A stretch of 20,200 nucleotides of DNA from an uncultured Eubacterium sp. (GTDB lineage Bacteria; Bacillota; Clostridia; Oscillospirales; Acutalibacteraceae): contig CAJTMQ010000003.1 in NCBI GenBank assembly GCA_910577215.1, positions 1-20,200 of the forward strand, in the 5' to 3' direction. Every line of letters starts with the position of its first letter. Position 1 is the first letter of the stretch. Shown here in pieces: positions 13,429 through 20,200 of this stretch. The notes beneath the pieces are model-generated. The model did no database searches. It was not told the origin of the DNA and was given only the letters and a program-made list of their open reading frames with translations. A program made the position numbers and the translations under genes.

Positions 13429-13457
13429 TTGCTTATTAATTTTTTTTACATTATAAT
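13429..13457 (+). promoter_or_regulatory. Sigma-A promoter of the GPH transporter
   Basis: TTGCTT (13429-13434), 17 bp, TATAAT (13452-13457), about 34 nt before the ATG at 13491, inside a very AT-rich stretch. No catabolite-repression element or operator palindrome was recognised near it. Confidence 0.68.
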
Positions 13458-13490
13458 AAAAATTGTAATAATTTAATAGGAGAGGGTATT

Positions 13491-14996
13491 ATGGCACAGG
13501 TTAAAACGTACACAAAAAAAGAACGCAATATGTACCTCACGGGGCTTTTCGGGCAAAATATGATTTACAATATTGTTGCCACAGGCTTGTATTACTATTT
13601 TCAGAATGTAATATGTCTGCCCGCAATTGCCTTGGGATGGATATTTGCCATTGCTCGGGTTTGGGATGCAGTTAATGATCCTATCATGGGAACAATTGTT
13701 GATAAAACACGAACCAGATGGGGAAAGTGCAGACCGTACCTGCTTTTTTCGCCCGTTATAATCTGTGTTATAACCTGTGTCGCCTTTTTAAACGGAAATT
13801 ATGCAGCAGCCAAGGCTGGAGGCAACAGCACTGCGATGATTCTTATTGTTGCATGGGCTGCCGTGTCCTACATACTATGGGGTATGTGCTATACCGTTGG
13901 TGATATTCCGCTTTGGGGCATTATCAGCCGTATGAGCGAGGATGAAAAGGATCGGGCAACACTTATTTCTCTTGCAAGAATAGTTGCCGCAATCGGTGCA
14001 GGGCTTGTTGTTATTTCAATTATAGCGGTTTCTCAGGCTGTTAACGGTATGCTTTCAAAAAGCAGTGACGCACAAGCAGGTTTTATGATTGTCGGCTTTG
14101 CATTCACGATTATTGCCTCGCTGTTGTTTCAGTGTGCAGGTTTGGGCACCAAGGAAAGAGTTCCGGTAAGCTCAGAAACAAAAACAATGAAGGAAAGCTT
14201 TGCTCTTATGTGGAATTGTGTTCCGTTCAGAAGAGTGCTGATAAGCGGAATTCTCCGTTCACCTATGCAGCTTATGCTGATTGTTGCAATGACTCTGTTT
14301 ACATATTATTACTGCAGCGGTGATTTAACCACTGCATTTACCGATGTAAACAAGTTTGTTATTGTTCTGATTATTGCAGGCGGTTTGTTTGCAGGTCAGT
14401 TCATTGCTATGGGAATCTGCCCGTCACTTTTAAAGAAATTTGATTCAAAAACCGTTTATAATCTTTTCAGCGGTATATCTGCAATTCCCATGGCTCTGAT
14501 TTTTGTTATTTATCTTATAGATCCGACAGGTCTTGATAAGCTTCATTGGGTTGCTGTTGAAGGTGTGCTGCTTCTTGGTGCAGGTGCAGGTCTCGGCGGT
14601 GCAAGCGTTTGCCAGTCTGTTATGATTTCAGACTGCATTGATTATGAGGAATATCATCACGGCTTCAGACCGGACGGTGTTTTCTTCAGCGGTCAGAGCT
14701 TTATAACGAAATTCCAGGCAGGCATTGCCTCTATCGTTTCAGCATATGTTTACGCAGCAGTCGGATATACAGATGTTAATATTGCCTCAATGAATGAGGC
14801 ACTTTCAAACGGTGCGAACTTTGCAAAGGATTATCAGAATTATTCATGGGCAATGTGGTTTCTGATTTCTATTCCGCCGGCAATCGGCATGGCAATTTCC
14901 ATTATTCCGACCCTTAAATATGAGCTGGACAGAAAAACGCATAATAAAATTCTTGCAGAGCTTGTTGAAAAGCATAATCAGGAAGATGCCGCATAA
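13491..14996 (+). CDS. GPH-family (MelB-like) sugar:cation symporter
   Basis: This 501-aa, about 12-helix transporter belongs to the glycoside-pentoside-hexuronide:cation symporter family of the MFS superfamily. The signature after TM2, DPIMGTIVDKTRTRWGKCRPYLL (about residues 63-85), is the D...G...D.T...WGK.RPY motif. The second half has the ISDCIDYEEYHHGFRPDGVFFSGQSF stretch (about 381-406), equally diagnostic. The N-terminus (KTYTKKERNMYLTGLFGQNMIYN) is typical of YicJ/YagG-like members. GGAGAGG precedes the ATG. It forms a single-gene unit with its own promoter and terminator, and no glycosidase is beside it, so the substrate (sugar, glycoside or uronide) cannot be inferred. Confidence 0.92.
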   Translation: MAQVKTYTKKERNMYLTGLFGQNMIYNIVATGLYYYFQNVICLPAIALGWIFAIARVWDAVNDPIMGTIVDKTRTRWGKCRPYLLFSPVIICVITCVAFLNGNYAAAKAGGNSTAMILIVAWAAVSYILWGMCYTVGDIPLWGIISRMSEDEKDRATLISLARIVAAIGAGLVVISIIAVSQAVNGMLSKSSDAQAGFMIVGFAFTIIASLLFQCAGLGTKERVPVSSETKTMKESFALMWNCVPFRRVLISGILRSPMQLMLIVAMTLFTYYYCSGDLTTAFTDVNKFVIVLIIAGGLFAGQFIAMGICPSLLKKFDSKTVYNLFSGISAIPMALIFVIYLIDPTGLDKLHWVAVEGVLLLGAGAGLGGASVCQSVMISDCIDYEEYHHGFRPDGVFFSGQSFITKFQAGIASIVSAYVYAAVGYTDVNIASMNEALSNGANFAKDYQNYSWAMWFLISIPPAIGMAISIIPTLKYELDRKTHNKILAELVEKHNQEDAA

Positions 14997-15013
14997 AAGG
15001 TTAATGAATTTTT

Positions 15014-15044
15014 CAGGGAGAGTGTAGGCTCTCCCTGTTTTTTT
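15014..15044 (+). terminator. Rho-independent terminator after the GPH transporter
   Basis: CAGGGAGAG (15014-15022) pairs perfectly with CTCTCCCTG (15029-15037), loop TGTAGG, followed by TTTTTTT (15038-15044). Confidence 0.93.
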
Positions 15045-15057
15045 ATCTGTATCATGA

Positions 15058-15091
15058 TATGACAATATTTTTGTGTTTTATTGTTTATAAT
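15058..15091 (+). promoter_or_regulatory. Candidate Spo0A-activated sigma-A promoter of spoIIE
   Basis: A -10 TATAAT stands at 15086-15091, with no good -35 at normal distance. Instead TATGACAAT at 15058-15066 matches the reversed Spo0A box (TTYGACAAA) at 7 of 9 positions and covers the -35 place. In Bacillus, spoIIE is driven by sigma-A with Spo0A~P, so the arrangement is plausible. The predicted start near 15098 would put the first ATG (15099) at the RNA end. The box match is modest and could be chance. Confidence 0.4.
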
Positions 15092-15134
15092 GTGTTGAAT
15101 GAGGGGAATAATTAAATTTTGCGGATGTGTAAAA

Positions 15135-17246
15135 ATGAAAACTATTACCCGAAAAAAAGAAGAAATAACTAAAAATTTAAGGAATAAAAGGGCAAAAAGC
15201 ATTGTTGAAGGTGCTGCATTCTTTGCAGTTGGCTTTATTCTGAGCAGCTGTTTTGTACTCAAAGTAGTGTCTCCGTTTTCAATATCACTGATTTCTGTTT
15301 CAAAGAAGAATAATTTTCTTTATACGGCAGTAGGCAGTGCTCTTGGATATATGCTGTTTTGCCCCGAAAATTTCGCAAGATATGCTGTGGCTGTAATCAT
15401 AGTTTCTCTCGGAACCTTTGCGGTATCACTTGCTGATATTAAAAATCAGCCGTATCTTCCTATGCTTCTGTCATTTCTGGCACTTCTTGCAACGGGAATT
15501 GTTGTTAATGTAAAAAACGATTCTTCCGTTACACAATATGCCCTCAGCTTTGCAGAAAGCATACTCGGTCTTGGCGGTGCATTCTTTTTCTTTAAAGCAA
15601 TAAATTGCAATTTCCGCCGTTTTCGCTTTAAGGCACTTCCTGTTTCGGATTTAACCTGCATTATAATTTCTGCATCTGTAATACTTATGAGCCTTGAACG
15701 TTTAACAATCGTCAATGTTTCACCTGCCCGTATAGCGGCTGTGCTTATTATTCTTTTGACTGCACGTTATGGCTCGGATAGGCTTGGATTTATACTTGCT
15801 CTTTCTATCGGATTTTCACTTGGAATTGGCAGCACTGATACTATGTATCTTGCAGGTGCGTATGCGTTTTCAACGCTTCTGGCAACACTGTTCTGTCCCG
15901 TGGGCACATGGAGTGCTGCCGTGTCCTTTACTGCATCGGTTGCACTGTTTTCAATTGCGTCGGGCAGCAGCACGGGGCTTTACATTATCCTTGAAAGTGC
16001 GGCAGCAAGCATTGCCTTTGCCCTAATGCCGTCAATAGCAACAAAAAGAATAGAGGAATTTTTCCATGGAGGAGCAGATACTGCTCCGGATGGTTCGTTA
16101 AGGCAAAGTCTTGTTGTACGCCTGCGATTCGCTTCATCTGCTATGAATCATATAAGCGAAAGTGTTAATGAGGTAAGGGAAAAAATAAATGATATTCATG
16201 CAAGAAATGCAGAAAGAACAAGGGCTGATTTAACGGAAGAGGAATATATTGCCCGTGAAATTATTAATGAAAAAACGAATGAAATACGGGTTGTTGCCTC
16301 AGATCAGTTCTTCTCAATTGCAGATATGCTTGCGGATCTGGCAAAGGAATTTGATGAGGCAGAGCATTTTGATAATATAGCTGCGGGCAGAATCAGAAGA
16401 CTGCTTGGAGAATATGAAATTTATCCCAGAAACATTTCTGTAATTGAGGATAAATTCGGCAGAATGAGAATAGAGATTATGACAAACGGCAGAGAAACTG
16501 CCATTTCCAAAGCAGAAATTCAAAAGGAAATTTCAAAGATATGCAGCCGTTATTTTGAAAAAGGGAGAGTAACGCATTTTCGTGATGACTCAATGATAAC
16601 CTTTGCGGAAAGACCGAATTATACCTTTGAAATAGGTTTTGCACAGCACAGTGCTGAGGGAAAGCTTTGCGGTGATACCATAAAAATGGTTAATGACGGC
16701 AAGGGCCACAGCATTCTGATTATCAGTGACGGTATGGGCAAGGGCGGCAGAGCAGCGCTTGACGGTGCGATGGGAGCAGGTCTGCTTTCAAAGCTGCTTT
16801 GTGCAGGATTTGGGTTTGACAGTGCACTTAAGGTTGTGAATTCGGCACTGCTTGTCAAATCAAATGAAGAGAGCCTTGCCACCATAGACTGTGCATCCGT
16901 TGATTTGTTTACAGGCAGGGTTGATCTTTATAAGGCGGGAGCACCTGCAACATATATTGTTAAGGGCAGCAAGGTTACAAAATGTGAACTTACGTCAATG
17001 CCTGCCGGTATTCTGAGAGGAATAGAATTTGCCAAACGCACAGCAGTTTTAAGCAGCGGAAATCTTATTGTTATGACAAGTGACGGCATAACGGAAATAG
17101 GCGGTGAATGGCTGCCTGCAATGCTTAGGGGCTTTGAGGATATGCCGCCGCAGGAGATTGCGGACACTGTTTTAAGAGAGGCCCTTAATATTGCACAGGG
17201 GCAAAAGGAAGATGATATGAGCATTATTGTTGCCAGACTTAAATAG
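15135..17246 (+). CDS. spoIIE: Stage II sporulation protein E (SpoIIE), PP2C-type phosphatase
   Basis: SpoIIE dephosphorylates SpoIIAA in the forespore and so frees sigma-F. The 703-aa product (from ATG 15135) starts with a basic cytoplasmic tail and about ten hydrophobic segments up to about residue 310. A linker/regulatory region with charged helices follows (about 320-490). The PP2C domain has ISDGMGKGGRA with the metal Asp (about 529), the TIDCASVDLFTG strand, VMTSDGITE (about 650) and KEDDMSIIVARL at the end (about 690-703). It is shorter than the Bacillus protein (827 aa), mainly in the linker. The start is uncertain: an in-frame ATG at 15099 adds 12 residues but would lie at the transcript start, and neither ATG has a clear Shine-Dalgarno motif. 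Its presence shows the host belongs to an endospore-forming lineage. Confidence 0.9.
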   Translation: MKTITRKKEEITKNLRNKRAKSIVEGAAFFAVGFILSSCFVLKVVSPFSISLISVSKKNNFLYTAVGSALGYMLFCPENFARYAVAVIIVSLGTFAVSLADIKNQPYLPMLLSFLALLATGIVVNVKNDSSVTQYALSFAESILGLGGAFFFFKAINCNFRRFRFKALPVSDLTCIIISASVILMSLERLTIVNVSPARIAAVLIILLTARYGSDRLGFILALSIGFSLGIGSTDTMYLAGAYAFSTLLATLFCPVGTWSAAVSFTASVALFSIASGSSTGLYIILESAAASIAFALMPSIATKRIEEFFHGGADTAPDGSLRQSLVVRLRFASSAMNHISESVNEVREKINDIHARNAERTRADLTEEEYIAREIINEKTNEIRVVASDQFFSIADMLADLAKEFDEAEHFDNIAAGRIRRLLGEYEIYPRNISVIEDKFGRMRIEIMTNGRETAISKAEIQKEISKICSRYFEKGRVTHFRDDSMITFAERPNYTFEIGFAQHSAEGKLCGDTIKMVNDGKGHSILIISDGMGKGGRAALDGAMGAGLLSKLLCAGFGFDSALKVVNSALLVKSNEESLATIDCASVDLFTGRVDLYKAGAPATYIVKGSKVTKCELTSMPAGILRGIEFAKRTAVLSSGNLIVMTSDGITEIGGEWLPAMLRGFEDMPPQEIADTVLREALNIAQGQKEDDMSIIVARLK

Positions 17247-17269
17247 CTTTTTGTAAAGGAGATTTTATT

Positions 17270-19087
17270 ATGTGCGGTATAATCGGATATATCGGAAGAA
17301 GTGAAGCAACAGGAATTCTTATAAAGGGATTAAAGGATCTTGAATACAGAGGATATGACAGCGGCGGAATAGCCGTTCTGAATAAAAACAAGCTTAATGT
17401 TATTAAGGCAAAGGGTGAAATCAGATTTCTTGAAGAAAAGCTTAACGGTAAAACACTTTATGGCAGTCTTGGAATAGGACATACACGCTGGGCAACACAC
17501 GGCAAAGCGAATGAGGTTAATGCACATCCGCATTGCAGCAGGCATTTTGCAGTTGTTCACAACGGCATTATTGAAAATTACAAGGAAATAAAGGAAAGTC
17601 TTTCAATGAACGGAATAGCCTTTGAAAGTGAAACGGACACAGAGGTTGTTCCAAAACTTTTAGAGCTTAATTATAATGGTGATGTGCTGGAAGCAATCAG
17701 AAAAACGGTTAAGCTGCTTGAAGGCTCTTATGCACTCGGGATTGTATGCACGGATGATGAAAATACACTGTACTGCACCAAAAAGGGCTCGCCGCTTATT
17801 ATAGGTATCGGAAGTGAAGAAAATTTTATTGCATCCGATATTAACCCTTTGCTGCATTATACAAAGAATGCAGTTTATCTTGAGGACTATGAAACCGCAA
17901 AAATAACATCAGATGAAGTCACAGTTTATGACAGGAATTTTGCAGAAACCGAAAAAGAAATTAAAACCATTCAGCTGAATAAAAGTGCTGCTGATAAGGG
18001 TGATTTTCCTCACTTTATGCTTAAGGAAATTTATGAGGAGCCAAAGGTTGTTAAAAATACACTTAATGCTGTTACAACAGAAGGTGAAGTGATTTTTGGC
18101 AATATGCCGTTCACAGCAGAGGATTTTAAGGCGCTCAGCAGAATTTATATAGTTGGATGCGGTTCGGCTTACCACGTTGGGCTTATTGCAAAATATAATT
18201 TTGAGAAGGTTGCAAAAATTCCTGCGTTTGCCGAATATGCAGGTGAATTCAGATATGCAGAGCCTGTAATTGATGAAAACTGCCTTGTTATAATTATAAG
18301 CCAAAGCGGAGAAACGGCAGACAGTCTTGCAGCACTTAAGCAGGCACGTGAAATGGGCGCTAAAACAATAAGCATTGTTAATGTTCCCGAAAGCTCAATT
18401 GCCAAAATGAGCCACTATAATATTTTAACTCTTGCAGGTGCTGAAATTGCCGTTGCCACAACAAAGGCTTTTTCTTGTCAGCTTGCGGCACTGAATATGC
18501 TTTGCCTTTATATTGCACGCAGACGTGAAGCCTGTACGGAGGTTTTCAGCGAAATAGCAGTTAATATGAGCCATCTTCTTCCTAAAAAAATTGAAAAGGT
18601 ACTTGGAAAGGAAGATGAATTAAAAGCACTTTCAAAAACAATTAAGGACATGGATAAATGCTTTTTCCTTGGAAGAAATGTTGACTTCGGTGTTTCTCTG
18701 GAGGGTGCACTGAAGCTAAAGGAAATCAGCTATATTGATTGCGTAGGTTATCCTGCAAGCGAGCTTAAGCACGGAACGATAAGCCTGATTGAAAAGGATA
18801 CGGTTTGCTTCGGGCTTATCAGCAATAAGGAATTGCTGCCGAAAACAGTTTCAAATCTTATAGAGGTCATTGCAAGAGGTGCAAAGGTTATTGTTTTTGC
18901 CCCTGAAAGTCTTAAAGCAGATCTGCCTCAGTTTGAAACGGTTATAACCTATCCCGATTCAATTCCGTTTTTAACACCATCCATAGAGGTTATACCGCTT
19001 CAGCTTCTTGCCTATCATGTTGCAAACGAAAGAGGACTGCCTATCGACAAGCCACGTAACCTTGCAAAATCCGTAACGGTTGAGTGA
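17270..19087 (+). CDS. glmS: Glutamine--fructose-6-phosphate aminotransferase (isomerizing)
   Basis: GlmS makes glucosamine-6-phosphate from fructose-6-phosphate and glutamine, the entry to UDP-GlcNAc and cell wall synthesis. The 605-aa product has the N-terminal nucleophile Cys2 (MCGIIGYIG), LEYRGYDSGG, TRWATHG, HNGIIENY and ETDTEV of the glutaminase domain (2 to about 225). Two SIS domains follow: GCGSAYHVG and SQSGETADSLAAL (about 300-360), then FFLGRNVDFGVSLEGALKLKEISY and SELKHGT (about 465-505). The C-terminus PRNLAKSVTVE is canonical. AAGGAGA precedes the ATG. The gene begins 23 nt after spoIIE with no promoter between them, so it may be read from the spoIIE transcript. There is no room for a glmS ribozyme in this gap. 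Confidence 0.97.
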   Translation: MCGIIGYIGRSEATGILIKGLKDLEYRGYDSGGIAVLNKNKLNVIKAKGEIRFLEEKLNGKTLYGSLGIGHTRWATHGKANEVNAHPHCSRHFAVVHNGIIENYKEIKESLSMNGIAFESETDTEVVPKLLELNYNGDVLEAIRKTVKLLEGSYALGIVCTDDENTLYCTKKGSPLIIGIGSEENFIASDINPLLHYTKNAVYLEDYETAKITSDEVTVYDRNFAETEKEIKTIQLNKSAADKGDFPHFMLKEIYEEPKVVKNTLNAVTTEGEVIFGNMPFTAEDFKALSRIYIVGCGSAYHVGLIAKYNFEKVAKIPAFAEYAGEFRYAEPVIDENCLVIIISQSGETADSLAALKQAREMGAKTISIVNVPESSIAKMSHYNILTLAGAEIAVATTKAFSCQLAALNMLCLYIARRREACTEVFSEIAVNMSHLLPKKIEKVLGKEDELKALSKTIKDMDKCFFLGRNVDFGVSLEGALKLKEISYIDCVGYPASELKHGTISLIEKDTVCFGLISNKELLPKTVSNLIEVIARGAKVIVFAPESLKADLPQFETVITYPDSIPFLTPSIEVIPLQLLAYHVANERGLPIDKPRNLAKSVTVE

Positions 19088-19167
19088 ATATTAATTTATC
19101 AATATGAATCTGACCCGCTCGCCGCAGGGCAGAACTTTGCTGGTCTTAACGTTGATAACGATAAAGA

Positions 19168-19191
19168 AAAGGCTCCCATATGGGAGCCTTT
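19168..19191. terminator. Terminator between glmS and the convergent ABC-F gene
   Basis: AAAGGCTCCC (19168-19177) pairs with GGGAGCCTTT (19182-19191) around an ATAT loop. On the minus strand the stem is followed by TTCTTTAT, good for the ABC-F gene. On the plus strand only TAATATTAA follows, so it is weaker for glmS. It lies 4 nt beyond the ABC-F stop codon. Confidence 0.85.
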
Positions 19192-19195
19192 AATA

Positions 19196-20200
19196 TTAAT
19201 ACTTTTTAAGCTGATCTTCATCAAAGGTTTCAAGGAATTCATCGTATGTTCCTTTGTGATCTACAATCTTATCGCCTGAAATTTCAATGATTCTGTCTGC
19301 AATAGTCTGAATGAACTGATGGTCATGCGAGGTGAAAAGAACGGTTTCGGGATAACGGATAAGGCCGTTGTTAAGTGCTGTGATGGATTCAAGATCAAGG
19401 TGGTTGGTAGGCTCATCAAGAATAAGCACATTTGCACCGCTGAGCATCATTTTGCAGAGCATACAGCGAACACGCTCGCCGCCCGAAAGCACGTTGGACA
19501 TTTTGAGTGCATCATCACCGCTGAAAAGCATTCTGCCAAGCCAGCTTCTGATGTCTGTTTCAAGTGTCTGTGTTGTGTACTGACGAAGCCAGTCTATAAG
19601 ATTAAGGTTGACACCGTCAAAATATTCGCTGTTATCGCTTGGGAAATAGCTCTGGGATGTTGTTACGCCCCATTTGAATTCACCCTCATCCGGTTCCATT
19701 TCACCCATAATAATTTTGAAGAGAGTTGTTTTTGCAACAACATCTGAGCCAACGAAGGCAACCTTTTCTCTTGGGTGGATAACAAATGAAATATCATCAA
19801 GTACCTTTCTGTCACCAATAGTTTTGGAAAGGTGATCAACACGAAGCAAATCATTGCCGCATTCTCTGTCCGGCTTAAAATCAACATACGGGAAACGTCT
19901 TGAGGAAACAGGCATTTCAATCATTTCAAGGGCATCAAGCTGCTTTTTACGGCTTGTTGCCTGCTTTGATTTGGAAGCGTTTGCACTGAAGCGCTGTATA
20001 AATTCCTGAAGTTCTTTAATCTTCTGCTCATTCTTCTTATTCTGATCTCTCTGCTGACGCTGACGCATCTGTGTATACTCATACCAGAAATCGTAGTTTC
20101 CGACATACATCTGAATTTTGCCGAAATCAACATCACAGATATGTGTGCATACCTTGTTTAAGAAGTGGCGGTCATGAGAAACAACAATAACCGTGTTTTC
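19196..20200 (-). CDS. ABC-F family ATPase, partial (N-terminal part beyond the right edge)
   Basis: 334 residues are visible; the frame stays open to 20200, so the start and first nucleotide-binding domain lie outside. The visible part begins with the H-switch of domain 1 (ENTVIVVSHDRHFLN), then the basic, glutamine-rich ABC-F linker (YTQMRQRQQRDQNKKNEQKI). Domain 2 has Walker A-like GSDVVAKTTL (19721-19750), signature LSGGERVRCML, Walker B VLILDEPTNHLDLESI and H-switch FTSHDHQFI. There are no transmembrane segments. ABC-F proteins bind the ribosomal E site and help elongation or protect from antibiotics. The YbiT/YkpA-like subgroup fits best (FKWGVTTSQSYFP, FDGV.LNLIDWLRQY). The second Walker A has Ala instead of the usual Gly before Lys, while the other ATPase motifs look intact. 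Confidence 0.9.
   Translation of the reverse strand, partial: ENTVIVVSHDRHFLNKVCTHICDVDFGKIQMYVGNYDFWYEYTQMRQRQQRDQNKKNEQKIKELQEFIQRFSANASKSKQATSRKKQLDALEMIEMPVSSRRFPYVDFKPDRECGNDLLRVDHLSKTIGDRKVLDDISFVIHPREKVAFVGSDVVAKTTLFKIIMGEMEPDEGEFKWGVTTSQSYFPSDNSEYFDGVNLNLIDWLRQYTTQTLETDIRSWLGRMLFSGDDALKMSNVLSGGERVRCMLCKMMLSGANVLILDEPTNHLDLESITALNNGLIRYPETVLFTSHDHQFIQTIADRIIEISGDKIVDHKGTYDEFLETFDEDQLKKY

Noticed and set aside
17247..17269. glmS ribozyme/riboswitch.
   Set aside because: Only 23 nt separate spoIIE and glmS, and no ribozyme core sequence is visible there.

Overview
The window suggests an anaerobic, low-GC, spore-forming member of the Clostridia, probably a gut Oscillospirales/Ruminococcaceae-type organism. 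The reasons are a SpoIIE homologue, an oxygen-sensitive 2-hydroxyacyl-CoA dehydratase/activase system, a flavodiiron oxygen/NO reductase, AT-rich sigma-A promoters (TTGACA-17-TATAAT type), strong AGGAGG ribosome binding sites, and short intergenic hairpin-T-tract terminators. No rRNA, tRNA, CRISPR array, IS element or phage gene was seen.

Layout. (1) 1-2060: an extended -10 promoter and a structured leader ending in a strong terminator (candidate yybP-ykoY/Mn2+-like riboswitch), then nfeD, an SPFH/stomatin gene and a ybjQ-family gene, closed by a terminator. (2) 2051-2272 (-): a small XRE-type regulator broken by one in-frame TGA; 2385-3371 (-): cytoplasmic L-asparaginase. (3) 3440-4168 (+): ylmH (S4 RNA-binding protein, ribosome quality control/division), divergent from asparaginase through overlapping promoters and convergent with ilvE (4257-5288, -) at a shared terminator. 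(4) 5456-6811 (+): NSS-family Na+/amino-acid symporter, divergent from ilvE; both have near-consensus promoters. (5) 6945-12133 (+): a tight six-gene operon with a CooC-like Ni-type ATPase, two 2-hydroxyacyl-CoA dehydratase/benzoyl-CoA reductase-family subunits, their activator ATPase, a 54-aa membrane protein, and a stand-alone homologue of the central domain of acetyl-CoA synthase. (6) 12214-13374 flavodiiron protein and 13491-14996 GPH-family sugar:cation symporter, each with its own promoter. (7) 15135-17246 spoIIE and 17270-19087 glmS (+). (8) 19196-20200 (-): ABC-F ATPase, cut by the right edge.

How it fits together. The most unusual part is region 5. It combines the ATP-driven low-potential electron-transfer machinery of the 2-hydroxyacyl-CoA dehydratase family (activase with [4Fe-4S] cysteines plus two Cys-rich partner subunits) with two proteins from CO dehydrogenase/acetyl-CoA synthase biology (a CooC-like ATPase with the CxC metal site, and an ACS central-domain homologue lacking the A-cluster). 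No CODH catalytic subunit or complete ACS is present. I infer a dedicated metallocluster enzyme and its maturation/activation set, substrate unknown. The flavodiiron protein next door could protect such an oxygen-sensitive system. The second most interesting region is the leader at 17-154, where the aptamer-closing helix and the terminator stem compete for the same bases.
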